From JANXQE01 sp035294005 (lineage in GTDB: Bacteria > Verrucomicrobiota > Verrucomicrobiia > Limisphaerales > UBA8199): a stretch of DNA of 64,000 nucleotides. Below are positions 41,624-50,044 of this stretch, one piece after another (position 1 is the stretch's first letter; each line of letters opens with the position of its first letter). The position numbers were made by a program, and so were the translations under genes. The notes beneath the pieces are model-generated. The model saw only the letters and a list, made by a program, of their open reading frames with translations. It was not told the DNA's origin and did no database searches. The stretch is taken from the NCBI GenBank assembly GCA_035294005.1, contig DATGLT010000445.1, positions 1 through 64,000 of the forward strand, written 5' to 3'.

Positions 41624-43966
41624 ATGAACTCGGGAACCGAGAAAGCGCCGACGCCTTCTTTAACAGGAATGCATGGAACGTGGCGGCAGATTTGCCTCGC
41701 CGGGCTCATCCTGGCTCTTTTTTCCTCAGTTCGACTTCACGCCGCGTCCCGTTTCACTTCGGTTTTCATTTCAGAATTCCTTGCCGACAACCAACACGGG
41801 CTAACTGACACCGACGGAGATCATCCGGGTTGGATTGAACTGTACAATGCGGGGTTTGAGACCGTAAACCTGGCCGGCTGGTTTCTCTCGGATTCGACCA
41901 CAAACCTGGCAAAGTGGCGTTTTCCGGAAGTGGGGATCCTTCCAGGCGCTTATATGGTCGTGTTCGCTTCTGGAAAAAACCGGACCAAGGACCTGGTTCG
42001 GCTCCACACCAATTTTCGTCTCGCTACCGAAGGAGGATATCTCGCATTGTGCGGCCCCCGAACGAACATTGTTTCGGATTTTGAGGATCGTTACCCAAAG
42101 CAAATGCCGGATGTGTCTTACGGCCGCGTTCGCGGGGAACCCGACCTCTGCGGGTTCATGCAGGAGCCAACCCCGGGCAAGCCCAACGCCAGCAGCGGAC
42201 CCGGGTTTGCGCCCAGTGTGCAGTTCTCAAGAGCCGGCGGTGCATTCGTCGAGCCTTTTTCTGTTGAACTGTCATGCACATTCACAGGGGCGGTCATCCG
42301 CTACACGTTGGATGGGCGGCTGCCCAGCCGAAGGTCCCCAAGGTATGAAGGGCCGATTTCCATCACAAATTCAACCTGCGTGCGCGCCCGCGCTTACGTT
42401 GAGGAATTTCTGCCGGGACCGCCGCGCGGGGAAACGTATACCCTCCTGGGATCGAATGTGATTGGTTTCGACTCAAACCTGCCGGTGCTCGTGATGGACA
42501 CTTTGGGCGCCGAACGCTCGACCTCAAGCCGTTCTTCCGTTGTTCAATTATCTTTTTACGAACCGGTGAACGGCAGAACGCGTCTCACCAATTCTCCGTC
42601 CCTGACCACCCGGGGCGGTTATCACATCCGCGGCTCGACCTCGGCGGGTATGCCGCAAACTCCTTACGCGCTGCAGTTCCTGAACGAATTTAACCACGAG
42701 CAGCATCTGCCGGCGTTGGGCATGCCTGCGAATTCCGATTGGGTTCTGTACGCGCCAACGGAATTCGATTCGGTGATGATCCATAACCCGTTCATTCACC
42801 AGTTGAGCAGGGACATGGGCCGTTATTCACCCCGTACTCGGTTTGTGGAAGTTTTCCTGGCCCGGCACGCCGGACCTGTTCAAACCCGGGATTATCACGG
42901 CTTGTACGTGCTCGAAGAGAAAATCAAGGTGGGGAAGCATCGAGTCGCCATTGACCGGATAGGGCCCGAGGATCTGCAGCCCCCGGAGGTGACGGGCGGC
43001 TATCTGGTAAAGTTTGACCGGCCGGGCCCCGAGGAGAGCGGGTTCTGGGCGGGTGGGGCTTCCATGATTTATGTCGAACCAAAAGAGCCGGTGATTAGCC
43101 TCCCTCAACGCGCGGAGCAGCGGCAGTATCTCTCGGCGTACTTCGATGAGTTCGAAGAAGTGCTGCGCAGCTCAAACTGGAAAGATCCTGTGCATGGGTA
43201 CCGGGCGTACGTCGATGTTGATTCCTGGATCGATTTCCATGTCTTGGAGGTGCTTAGCGGGAACGTGGATGCACTGCATTTCAGCACCTACTTTTACAAA
43301 CCCCGGAACGGCAAAATCACCTACGGCCCGCATTGGGATTTCGACCGGGCACTCGGTTCAAGTGATTATCGGGATTCCGAACCGCGGCGCTGGAATACCG
43401 GCAGGTTTTTTCATGCGCCGTGGTGGGGGCGACTGTTCACCGACCCGGATTTCTGGCAACTGTGGGTCGATCGGTGGCAGGCTTTGCGCTCCACAACCTT
43501 TTCCGAGCAACACATGTTTGGCCTCATCGATCGCCTAGCCACTGAAGTGCGCGAAGCCCAGCCGCGCGAGGCCAGTCGCTGGGATCTCCAGCCCAGGTGG
43601 GGCACCTATCAAAGTGAAGTCGATTGGATGAAAAACTGGCTGACTCAGCGAACCGAATTCATTGATCAGCAACTGGTCCAGCCCCCAAAGCTGGACCGAT
43701 CTTCCGGACCGGTCAGCAGCGGAACGCCTATTACATTGAGAGGCCCGGAAGGCGCAACCGTTTATTACACACTGGACGGCTCCGACCCGCGCGCTGCTCA
43801 AGGCGCCGTTTCAACCAATGCGCTGGTATATAGCGAGCCTATCGCCGTGCAGTCCAGTGTTCAAATCACAGCTCGTTCTCGCAACCCAATGCAGCGTCAA
43901 GTTGGAGGCCCGCCAATTTCGACCCCATGGTCCGGCCCGGTGAGCGCCCGGTATGAAGTTCAATAG
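41624..43966 (+). CDS. Secreted CotH-kinase-like protein with lamin-tail and chitobiase-type domains
   Basis: 780 residues from ATG 41624; an in-frame ATG at 41669 would give a shorter signal peptide, and the frame is open back to 41531. Order: signal peptide (ICLAGLILALFSS then VRLHAAS), lamin-tail domain (VFISEFLADNQHGLTDTDGDHPGWIELYN shown in parts as ISEFLADNQHG, GWIELYN, VNLAGWFLSD), a chitobiase-C-type beta domain (IRYTLDGRLPSRRSPRYEGP), the CotH region (YRAYVDVDSWIDFHV, FYKPRNGKITYGPHWDFDRAL with its DFDRA motif) and a second chitobiase-type repeat (VYYTLDGSDPRAAQGAV). CotH proteins are protein-kinase-like; in this architecture, frequent in Verrucomicrobia, the role is unknown but extracellular. 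Confidence 0.85.
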   Translation: MNSGTEKAPTPSLTGMHGTWRQICLAGLILALFSSVRLHAASRFTSVFISEFLADNQHGLTDTDGDHPGWIELYNAGFETVNLAGWFLSDSTTNLAKWRFPEVGILPGAYMVVFASGKNRTKDLVRLHTNFRLATEGGYLALCGPRTNIVSDFEDRYPKQMPDVSYGRVRGEPDLCGFMQEPTPGKPNASSGPGFAPSVQFSRAGGAFVEPFSVELSCTFTGAVIRYTLDGRLPSRRSPRYEGPISITNSTCVRARAYVEEFLPGPPRGETYTLLGSNVIGFDSNLPVLVMDTLGAERSTSSRSSVVQLSFYEPVNGRTRLTNSPSLTTRGGYHIRGSTSAGMPQTPYALQFLNEFNHEQHLPALGMPANSDWVLYAPTEFDSVMIHNPFIHQLSRDMGRYSPRTRFVEVFLARHAGPVQTRDYHGLYVLEEKIKVGKHRVAIDRIGPEDLQPPEVTGGYLVKFDRPGPEESGFWAGGASMIYVEPKEPVISLPQRAEQRQYLSAYFDEFEEVLRSSNWKDPVHGYRAYVDVDSWIDFHVLEVLSGNVDALHFSTYFYKPRNGKITYGPHWDFDRALGSSDYRDSEPRRWNTGRFFHAPWWGRLFTDPDFWQLWVDRWQALRSTTFSEQHMFGLIDRLATEVREAQPREASRWDLQPRWGTYQSEVDWMKNWLTQRTEFIDQQLVQPPKLDRSSGPVSSGTPITLRGPEGATVYYTLDGSDPRAAQGAVSTNALVYSEPIAVQSSVQITARSRNPMQRQVGGPPISTPWSGPVSARYEVQ

Positions 43967-44000
43967 TTTTCCCGGAAGCTGCACTCCCCGCACTCAACGA

Positions 44001-44075
44001 GTAGCCGCCGAGGTAACGAGGCGGACCAAAGGCGCAACAGAAGCGCCGAATCCGCCTCATAACTTCGGCGGCTAC
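44001..44075. repeat. Long REP-like hairpin (verrucomicrobial type)
   Basis: GTAGCCGCCGAGGTAACG (start of the left arm, 44001-44025) pairs with the right arm at 44051-44075 at 22 of 25 positions; an inner stem GGCGC/GCGCC (44031-44035, 44043-44047) extends it. The element sits between the convergent CotH and purC genes. The tail GGGTTTTTCAAC (44087-44098) follows on the plus strand and could act as a weak T run. I recall similar GTAGCCGCC hairpins as frequent in Verrucomicrobia, but no second copy occurs in this window, so its repeat status is inferred. Confidence 0.6.
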
Positions 44076-44104
44076 GCCGGCTCGAAGGGTTTTTCAACAG
44101 TCCT

Positions 44105-45010
44105 TTAGGAGAGCAACTTCTTCCCTGTAAGCCGCTCGTACGCTTCGAGGTATTTTGACTCCGTGCGCGCGACCACCTCGGCAGGCAACGCCGGCGCGGG
44201 AGGGGACTTGTCCCAATCCAAGGTTTCCAGGTAATCGCGCACGAACTGTTTGTCAAAGCTCGGTTGACCTTTGCCAGGTTGGTACTGGTCAGCCGGCCAA
44301 AAACGCGATGAATCCGGCGTCAGGACTTCGTCGATCAGGATGAGTTCTCCGTTGAGAAGGCCGAACTCAAACTTGGTGTCGGCGATGATAATTCCCCGTT
44401 TGCGGGCATAGTCGCGGGCGGTATTGTAAATCTTGAGACTGGCAGCACGCGCTTTTTCAGCGATGTCGGCACCGACGATCCCCGCGGCTTGTGCGAAGGA
44501 AATATTTTCATCGTGGCCGGTTTCGGCTTTGGTCGCCGGCGTAAAAATGGGCTCCGGCAGTTCGGACGATTCTTTAAGTCCGGGCGGCAGCTTGACTCCG
44601 CAGACCGTCTGGCTGGCGCGATATTCTTTCCAACCGGACCCGGCAAGATAACCGCGCACGACACACTCGATCGCCAGGGGTTGGGCTTTTTTGACAATCA
44701 TGCTTCGGCCATTGAGTTGCGGGGCAAAACCCTCCAACTGCTCGGGAAGCGGTTCCTGGGCGCGCGATATCAAGTGGTTTGCCTGAAAAGCCTGCATTTG
44801 CGCGAACCAGAAATAAGAAATCTGCGTCAGGACTTGTCCCTTGTGCGGAATTCCGCTCGGCATGATGCAGTCGAATGCTGAGATGCGGTCGGTTGCAACA
44901 AACAAAAGACGGTCGCCCAAGTCAAAAATCTCCCTGACCTTCCCGCTTTTCAGTTTCTTGATTCCCGGCAATTCAAGACGCAACACTGTTCCATCTGTTT
45001 CAATTGGCAT
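44105..45010 (-). CDS. purC: Phosphoribosylaminoimidazole-succinocarboxamide synthase
   Basis: 301 residues from ATG 45010; the frame is open to 45037. Joins CAIR and aspartate with ATP in purine synthesis. Conserved: KKLKSGKVREIFDLGDRLLFVATDRISAFDCIMPSGIPHKG, in parts GKVREIFDLGD, VATDRISAFDC and SGIPHKG; then IVKKAQPLAIECVVRGYLAGSGWKEY and IIADTKFEFGL. The long form (about 300 residues) is like the yeast and Gram-negative environmental type. Separated from guaA by 109 bases on the same strand. Confidence 0.95.
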   Translation of the reverse strand: MPIETDGTVLRLELPGIKKLKSGKVREIFDLGDRLLFVATDRISAFDCIMPSGIPHKGQVLTQISYFWFAQMQAFQANHLISRAQEPLPEQLEGFAPQLNGRSMIVKKAQPLAIECVVRGYLAGSGWKEYRASQTVCGVKLPPGLKESSELPEPIFTPATKAETGHDENISFAQAAGIVGADIAEKARAASLKIYNTARDYARKRGIIIADTKFEFGLLNGELILIDEVLTPDSSRFWPADQYQPGKGQPSFDKQFVRDYLETLDWDKSPPAPALPAEVVARTESKYLEAYERLTGKKLLS

Positions 45011-45119
45011 AGAGTTAATATGTCCAGTCAATCGCAACGTTCAAGCACAAGTCGAAACGGCGCCGGAGCCTTACCGGATTCGGTCTCTGAGCGGAGACTC
45101 TTTGAATCGAGTCGACCGT

Positions 45120-46661
45120 CTACTCCCACTCGATGGTTCCCGGGGGCTTGCTGGTGATGTCCAAGCAAACACGGTTGACTCCTTTGACCTCGTTGATAAT
45201 CCGGCTGGAAAGCTTTTCCAGCAAGTCGTACGGCAGTTTGACCCAGTCAGCCGTCATGCCGTCCTGCGATTCGACAGCTCGCAGTGCGATCGTGTAATCG
45301 TAAGTCCGCTCGTCGCCCATTACCCCGACGCTGCGCACGGGCAGCAGCACCGCAAAGCTCTGCCAGATTTTATAGTACCAATCCGTGGCTTTCATTTCCT
45401 CCACAACAATCGAATCTGCATTGCGGAGAATTTCCAGCCGCGAAGGCGTGACTTCGCCCAGAATGCGCACGGCCAGGCCGGGGCCGGGAAAAGGCTGTCG
45501 CAGCACGATCTCCCGGGGAAGTCCCAACTCCAGGCCCAACTCGCGCACCTCATCTTTGAAGAGGCACTTGAGCGGTTCGACCAGCTGAAATCTCATTTTT
45601 TTTGGCAACCCCCCGACGTTGTGATGACTCTTGATCATTGCCGCGGGATTGCCTGCAATCGGCACCGATTCGATCACATCGGGGTAAAGCGTTCCCTGCG
45701 CAAGGAACCTGGCTTTTCCGACTCTGCGGGTAGCGGACTCGAATACTTCAATGAACGTTTTGCCGATGATTTTCCGTTTGCGTTCGGGTTCCGTCACGCC
45801 TTTGAGTCGGCTCAGAAAGAGCCTGGTGGCGTCTTCGTATTGGAGCTTGATGCGAAAATGGCGTCCAAAAACTTCGCGCACGACGGTGGACTCCTTCCCG
45901 CGAAGCAGGCCGTTGTTGACAAAGATGCACGTGAGTTGATCGCCGACAGCTTTGTGTAACAGGGCGGCGGCAACGCTCGAATCGACTCCTCCGCTCAAGC
46001 CAAGAATGACCTTTTCCTGCCCTACCTTGGCCTGGATGGTTTCGACCGCCTGGTCGATGTAGCTTCGCATCGTCCAGGTTTTGCCGCAGCCGCACACGTT
46101 GTGGACGAAGTTCGCAATGATTTCTTTCCCGTGCGGTGTATGCACCACCTCCGGATGGAATTGCAGCCCAAAGCTTTTGTGGTCCTGGCTCTCGATGGCG
46201 GCGTAATCGGAATTCTCGGTCACGGCGACGGAACTAAAACCTTTGGGCAGCCGCGTCAGCTTGTCTCCGTGAGAATTCCAGACCTGCAATGTCTCGGGCA
46301 GGTTCGCGAACAGCGGACAGAAACTGTCTTTGACTCGTAGTGTGCCTTTTCCGTATTCCCGCCGTTGTCCAGGCTCAACTTTGCCGCCGAGGTATTGAGC
46401 CATGAGTTGAAGGCCGTAGCAAATTCCGAGAATCGGAACGTTCAATTTGAAGATCTGGCGCGCCGGGAGTGGGGCGTCTTTGCTGTAGACGCTCGATGGC
46501 CCTCCGGACAGGATAATGCCTTTGGGGGCCATTTCGCGCAGTTCGTCCGGGGGTATATCGTAGCGGACAATCACCGAGTACACATTGCATTCGCGGATTC
46601 GGCGGGCTATCACCTGGGTGTATTGGGACCCGAAATCCAAAATGACAATTTGCTCAGTCAT
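45120..46661 (-). CDS. guaA: GMP synthase (glutamine-hydrolysing)
   Basis: 513 residues from ATG 46661 (MTEQIVILDFGSQYTQ). The N-terminal glutamine amidotransferase has Cys81 in ILGICYGLQLMAQ and the FHPEVVHT His/Glu pair; the ATP-pyrophosphatase part has LGLSGGVDSSVAAALL, and the dimerization domain ends in CLDITSKPPGTIEWE. Converts XMP to GMP. The family's end, PPGTIEWE, confirms full length. The upstream 190 bases contain GC-rich hairpins but no clear promoter. Confidence 0.97.
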   Translation of the reverse strand: MTEQIVILDFGSQYTQVIARRIRECNVYSVIVRYDIPPDELREMAPKGIILSGGPSSVYSKDAPLPARQIFKLNVPILGICYGLQLMAQYLGGKVEPGQRREYGKGTLRVKDSFCPLFANLPETLQVWNSHGDKLTRLPKGFSSVAVTENSDYAAIESQDHKSFGLQFHPEVVHTPHGKEIIANFVHNVCGCGKTWTMRSYIDQAVETIQAKVGQEKVILGLSGGVDSSVAAALLHKAVGDQLTCIFVNNGLLRGKESTVVREVFGRHFRIKLQYEDATRLFLSRLKGVTEPERKRKIIGKTFIEVFESATRRVGKARFLAQGTLYPDVIESVPIAGNPAAMIKSHHNVGGLPKKMRFQLVEPLKCLFKDEVRELGLELGLPREIVLRQPFPGPGLAVRILGEVTPSRLEILRNADSIVVEEMKATDWYYKIWQSFAVLLPVRSVGVMGDERTYDYTIALRAVESQDGMTADWVKLPYDLLEKLSSRIINEVKGVNRVCLDITSKPPGTIEWE

Positions 46662-46850
46662 GGCGCCTTTGAAAAACGGGAAATCTGATCCGTGCAACCC
46701 CGTTTGGCGAGAGAAAAGTGCGGGATTTTTTTATCGAGTTTTTTTCACCCCGCAGAGACGTGGAACCGCCGCGAGGTTGATTTGCAGCATTGCAATGGCG
46801 TTGCGAACTTGCGCGAAGCGCGACGGCCTTTGGCCGGCACGGGCCATCGC

Positions 46851-47213
46851 CTACTGCTTCACGATTTTCACACTTCCCGAATTGGCATCGTAGACGATCT
46901 TGGTTCCGTACGGCGCATCCGGGATTTTGGGAATGTACTTTTGCTGAACCAACTCGTTGAGGTCTTTAGGATTTCGCCCGTTATCGACAGCAAACATCTG
47001 GATTGCTTTGTCGAGCGAGGTCGTGTCGACGGTCGTGACGGCCGCTTGGTGGCCTTTTTGCAAGGCGCCCAAGTAACCGCCGGGGGCATTGAGCGGAGTG
47101 GTTCCGTTATTCGAGGCGTTGGTGCTGCCAGCCGCGGTCGAGGAATCCGGTTTCTGATCGCAGGCGCACAGGATCAGCGCAGAGGCGAGTGCGAGGTAAC
47201 GAGGTGCTTTCAT
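46851..47213 (-). CDS. Small lipoprotein with a pseudopilin-like C-terminal segment
   Basis: 120 residues. Lipobox ALILCAC (Cys18) after a short hydrophobic signal. The middle (20-50) is low-complexity, rich in Asn, Ser, Thr and Ala. The end TTSLDKAIQMFAVDNGRNPKDLNELVQQKYIPKIPDAPYG, in parts MFAVDNGRNPKDLNEL and YIPKIPDAPYGTKIVYD, follows the pattern of the GspG-type pseudopilin tail, in which a helix of YxxxxGxYP type is followed by calcium-loop residues. As it lacks the prepilin N-terminus it is not a pilin; the resemblance is structural. Preceded by a terminator and a second small lipoprotein gene. Confidence 0.65.
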   Translation of the reverse strand: MKAPRYLALASALILCACDQKPDSSTAAGSTNASNNGTTPLNAPGGYLGALQKGHQAAVTTVDTTSLDKAIQMFAVDNGRNPKDLNELVQQKYIPKIPDAPYGTKIVYDANSGSVKIVKQ

Positions 47214-47237
47214 ACGGCGAGTTTAAACCCGGGGGAC

Positions 47238-47272
47238 GAAAAATAAAAGAGCCGGGCAAACCCATGCCCGGC
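47238..47272 (-). terminator. Rho-independent terminator after the 43-residue lipoprotein gene
   Basis: On the minus strand GCCGGGC (47272-47266) pairs with GCCCGGC (47257-47251) around an eight-base loop and is followed by TCTTTTATTTTT (47250-47239). Seven perfect GC-rich pairs plus a T-rich tract meet the standard rule. It separates the small lipoprotein gene at 47310-47441 from the next lipoprotein gene, whose start is 25 bases further. Confidence 0.8.
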
Positions 47273-47309
47273 GTGAATGACATCCCCAAATTGTTTGGAA
47301 GTAATGTCC

Positions 47310-47441
47310 TTACTTGTTGGTGCTCGCGGCGGGCGGAGCATTGGTGCTGGCACTCGAGGTGTCGCTGCCGCTTTGGTTACAGCCCGCAAACACGCCCACT
47401 GCGAGGCCCAATAGTGCAATAAGGGTCAATAGCCTTTTCAT
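47310..47441 (-). CDS. Very small lipoprotein, 43 residues
   Basis: ATG at 47441 to TAA at 47312. Reads MKRLLTLIALLGLAVGVFAGC, so the lipobox VFAGC ends at Cys21, and the mature part is 23 residues rich in Ser, Ala, Asn and Thr, ending PPAASTNK. It has a textbook lipoprotein signal (two positive residues, long hydrophobic run, small residues before Cys) and its own strong terminator downstream, which support it as a real gene in spite of its size. It resembles entericidin-like and other short lipoproteins only in form. Probably membrane-anchored; role unknown. Confidence 0.75.
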   Translation of the reverse strand: MKRLLTLIALLGLAVGVFAGCNQSGSDTSSASTNAPPAASTNK

Positions 47442-47533
47442 AGTGGGGTTAACCTTGACCAGAAATCCTTGTAGGACTAGTAAAAAGTTACCCTACCATC
47501 CCTGCGCAAAACTCCTGCGCGTTTGGGGTGGTG

Positions 47534-48217
47534 TCACCGCGCTTTCCCGGAAGGCCGCCGGCCAATCACCAGAAACTGTTCGCCTTTCCAACGCCAAAGC
47601 AAAGGCAGCTTGAGATAGAGCCCTATGCACCACATCGGATATTGCCGCGCACCCACCATGGTGTAGGGCAGGAAACGAGCGTAGCAGTTCTCGATCTCAA
47701 AGCCTCGAACGGCCATCCCTTCGGACAATGAAGTTTCTGTCAACGGCAGGTAATGGTCCCAAAAATCCCAATACCGGCCGTCCGTGAACTTGATATTTGG
47801 CCCCATGGCAATGAGCCGTCCGCCGGGTTTGAGACAGCGAAAGACCTGTTCCAAAGTGCGGCCGAGGGCTGTCTTATCGGGGAGATGCTCGAAGAAATTG
47901 CTGGTGAATACGACATCGAGGTGAGCATCGGGCAAGGGCCACGTTGTGGAACAATCCTGCTCGAGGAACTGGACGCCGGGAGCGAGGTTGGACCGAGTGT
48001 TCGGGTTGAGGTCCATGCCGAACTTGGAAGCAGCGCGGACGGTGTTGATAAACTCGCCGTAACCGCAACCGAGATCCAAAACGGCGGCGCCCTCGGGAAC
48101 GAGGCGCTGGAAGAAGTTGGGCACCAGGACCTGCCAGACGCGCAGGCGATAGTCCCGCACCGCGTCAAACCGGTTGCCGTAAACCCGGGCTAATTCACTT
48201 TGTCGTTCGTCCTGCAT
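47534..48217 (-). CDS. Class I SAM-dependent methyltransferase (glycan locus)
   Basis: 227 residues. Motif I VLDLGCGYGEFINTV (about 46-60); GMDLNP carries the second acidic strand; then LDVVFTSNFFEHLPDK and LKPGGRLIAMGPN. Type 11/12 methyltransferase fold. The C-terminal part has an aromatic-rich stretch (FEIENCYARFLPYTMVG). It overlaps the glycosyltransferase gene by 23 bases, so it very likely acts on sugars or lipid-linked intermediates of the same locus. No substrate evidence. Confidence 0.8.
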   Translation of the reverse strand: MQDERQSELARVYGNRFDAVRDYRLRVWQVLVPNFFQRLVPEGAAVLDLGCGYGEFINTVRAASKFGMDLNPNTRSNLAPGVQFLEQDCSTTWPLPDAHLDVVFTSNFFEHLPDKTALGRTLEQVFRCLKPGGRLIAMGPNIKFTDGRYWDFWDHYLPLTETSLSEGMAVRGFEIENCYARFLPYTMVGARQYPMWCIGLYLKLPLLWRWKGEQFLVIGRRPSGKAR

Positions 48218-48983
48218 CTTGTTTCATGTAATCACCGCGGCTGAAGTATTTCTCAAGCCAAACGTAAAGGCAGATAAACAAGTAGCGGCTGCCCATCTCG
48301 CGAATTTTCAGCTTGGCCTCGCCGGTCCGCCGGTTTCGCCATGTGATCGGGATCACGGTCCAACTGAACCCGCGCACAATGGCTTTAAGAGGCAACTCGA
48401 CGGTTAAGTTGAAATGCGGCGAAATGAGTGGTTTACAGCCCTGGATCACTTCTCGGCGGTACGCTTTGAAGGCGTTTGTGGTATCGTTGAGCCGCACTGC
48501 AAAAATCGTTTTTAAAAAGAAATTCGCCATTCGATTCACGATCAGCTTGATCTTCGGGTAATCAATCACCCCGCCGCCTTTCATGAACCGGCTTCCAAAA
48601 ACACAATCCCAGCCCTGGTTCAGCTCGTGCCAATAGCGGACCACATCGCGACAATCATCCGATTCGTCCGCCATCATGATGACAACCGCGTCGCCCTTGA
48701 AGCGGTCCAACCCGCAGGCAACCGCACGGCCGAATCCGTGCAGCGCTTCGTTTTTGACGGGAACCAGTTCCGGCATATTGACCGCCAGCTTGGAGAGGAG
48801 TTGCCACGTTTCATCCGTGCTGCCGTCGTCCACCACCACGATTTCATGCGGCACTTCGTGCAGCTTCAGTTCCAGATGCAAGTGTTGGACGGTCGAAAGA
48901 ATGCAACCGGATTCGTTGCGAGCGGGAATGACGACCGAAAACAGCGACAGCGGCCTGGGTTCGGGTGATTGCGGCTTGCTCAT
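48195..48983 (-). CDS. Family 2 glycosyltransferase
   Basis: 262 residues from ATG 48983. GT-A fold: FSVVIPARNESGC (15-27), EIVVVDDGSTDETW (47-60), HGFGRAVACGLDRFKGDAVVIMMADESDD with MADESDD in the place of the usual DxD-type metal site, and LNDTTNAFKAYRRE. Resembles dolichol-phosphate-mannose-synthase-like enzymes that make lipid-linked sugars. No extra C-terminal membrane domain apart from a short hydrophobic YLFICLYVWLEKYF. Overlaps the epimerase gene by four bases. Confidence 0.9.
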   Translation of the reverse strand: MSKPQSPEPRPLSLFSVVIPARNESGCILSTVQHLHLELKLHEVPHEIVVVDDGSTDETWQLLSKLAVNMPELVPVKNEALHGFGRAVACGLDRFKGDAVVIMMADESDDCRDVVRYWHELNQGWDCVFGSRFMKGGGVIDYPKIKLIVNRMANFFLKTIFAVRLNDTTNAFKAYRREVIQGCKPLISPHFNLTVELPLKAIVRGFSWTVIPITWRNRRTGEAKLKIREMGSRYLFICLYVWLEKYFSRGDYMKQDAGRTTK

Positions 48984-50044
48984 GAGCCAGCGCAAATATC
49001 GAGCCAATCCGGATGATCGACCGCGTGTCGGGCGATTTCCTCGAGAATTGATTCCATGGGTGTTGCTGGGGTCCAGCCCCACTCACGCTGTGCGCGCGAA
49101 GAATCCAACACAAGCCAGGGCACATCGTACGGGCGGTTGGCAGGTTCCGATTTGACCTGGTGCTGCCCAAACCGACCGGCGCACCACTGGCTGAGCTTTG
49201 CCAGAGATATGCTGTTGGCAACGCCTCCTGACACGTTGAGCACACCGCCGCCCTTTTCAGGTTGCTTCAATTGGGAGGCAACCAATTGCGCCAGGTCGCG
49301 CGGGTGCAGACAATCCCTGACCTGGTAGCCTGTTCCGTTGAAGCCAATGTATTTCAAGGGCAGGCGGCGACAATACGAATGAATCCAGAAACTGTAAATC
49401 CCCTGGTCCGCCTTGCCGAATTGGCCTGCGCCCGCCATCACACCGCAACGATTCACGTGCACGGGAAAATCGAAAGCCTTCGAGTATTCGAGGGCCAGGA
49501 ATTCTGAGGCCAGCTTGGCCGAACCGTAAAGAGAAAGCGGCGGTTGGGTTGAAAAACCCTCGGATACGCCCTCCCTGGTAACGCCTGGGATCTTGCAAGC
49601 ATCGGATGTCGGCGAGAACGCTGAATCCGTGACGGTCACAGCCAGCGACGCAAGCTCGGACTGCGAGTAAACCCGGCTGGTACTGAGCATTACCAACCCG
49701 GCCTTATGACGCTTGCAGTATTCCAGAACGTTAATCGTGCCCACCAGGTTGTGTTCCATTAATTGGCGGCTGCTCGTCTCGGCCCCGATACCAGCCAGCA
49801 CGCTCGGGTTCGCGGCGGCGTCAATAACCCAGTCGACCTTGGGGAGGGTTTCCAGATCGCTAGGGTTGCGAACGTCGCCATGCAACAAGTGCGCCGACGC
49901 GTGCAGTATACGCCGATTCAGTTCACTCCCTAGCCGGCTAAGATTATCCAGCCCAATGATCTCCAGACCTTCACAGCGCGCGCGCAACTCGTTCGAAAGG
50001 ACGCTGCCGACGAACCCGCAAATGCCAGTGATGAGAACTTTCAC
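48980..50044 (-). CDS. NAD-dependent epimerase/dehydratase, CDP-paratose 2-epimerase-like
   Basis: 354 residues starting at a GTG (50044). Rossmann motif GICGFVGSVL (7-16), DNLSRLGSELNRR, AAANPSVLAGI, the LYGSAKLASE Y-x3-K catalytic pair (Tyr and Lys), and YIGFNGTGYQVRDCLHPRDLA. This last block and DNLSRLGSE are typical of CDP-paratose 2-epimerase (tyvelose synthesis) and relatives, pointing to a deoxysugar of the surface glycan; the exact sugar is unproven. First gene of the epimerase-GT2-methyltransferase run. A 5-base dyad ACACG/CGTGT lies at its start region (50045-50057). Confidence 0.85.
   Translation of the reverse strand: MKVLITGICGFVGSVLSNELRARCEGLEIIGLDNLSRLGSELNRRILHASAHLLHGDVRNPSDLETLPKVDWVIDAAANPSVLAGIGAETSSRQLMEHNLVGTINVLEYCKRHKAGLVMLSTSRVYSQSELASLAVTVTDSAFSPTSDACKIPGVTREGVSEGFSTQPPLSLYGSAKLASEFLALEYSKAFDFPVHVNRCGVMAGAGQFGKADQGIYSFWIHSYCRRLPLKYIGFNGTGYQVRDCLHPRDLAQLVASQLKQPEKGGGVLNVSGGVANSISLAKLSQWCAGRFGQHQVKSEPANRPYDVPWLVLDSSRAQREWGWTPATPMESILEEIARHAVDHPDWLDICAGS

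Noticed and set aside
44001..44100. Hairpin region as a CRISPR or tRNA
   Set aside because: There is no direct repeat series and no cloverleaf with a TPsiC-like loop; it is one long imperfect palindrome.
46780..46850. GC hairpins after the 120-residue lipoprotein gene (GGCCAAAGGCC, GCGCTTCGCGC) as a terminator
   Set aside because: No T run follows on the minus strand and the stems are short.
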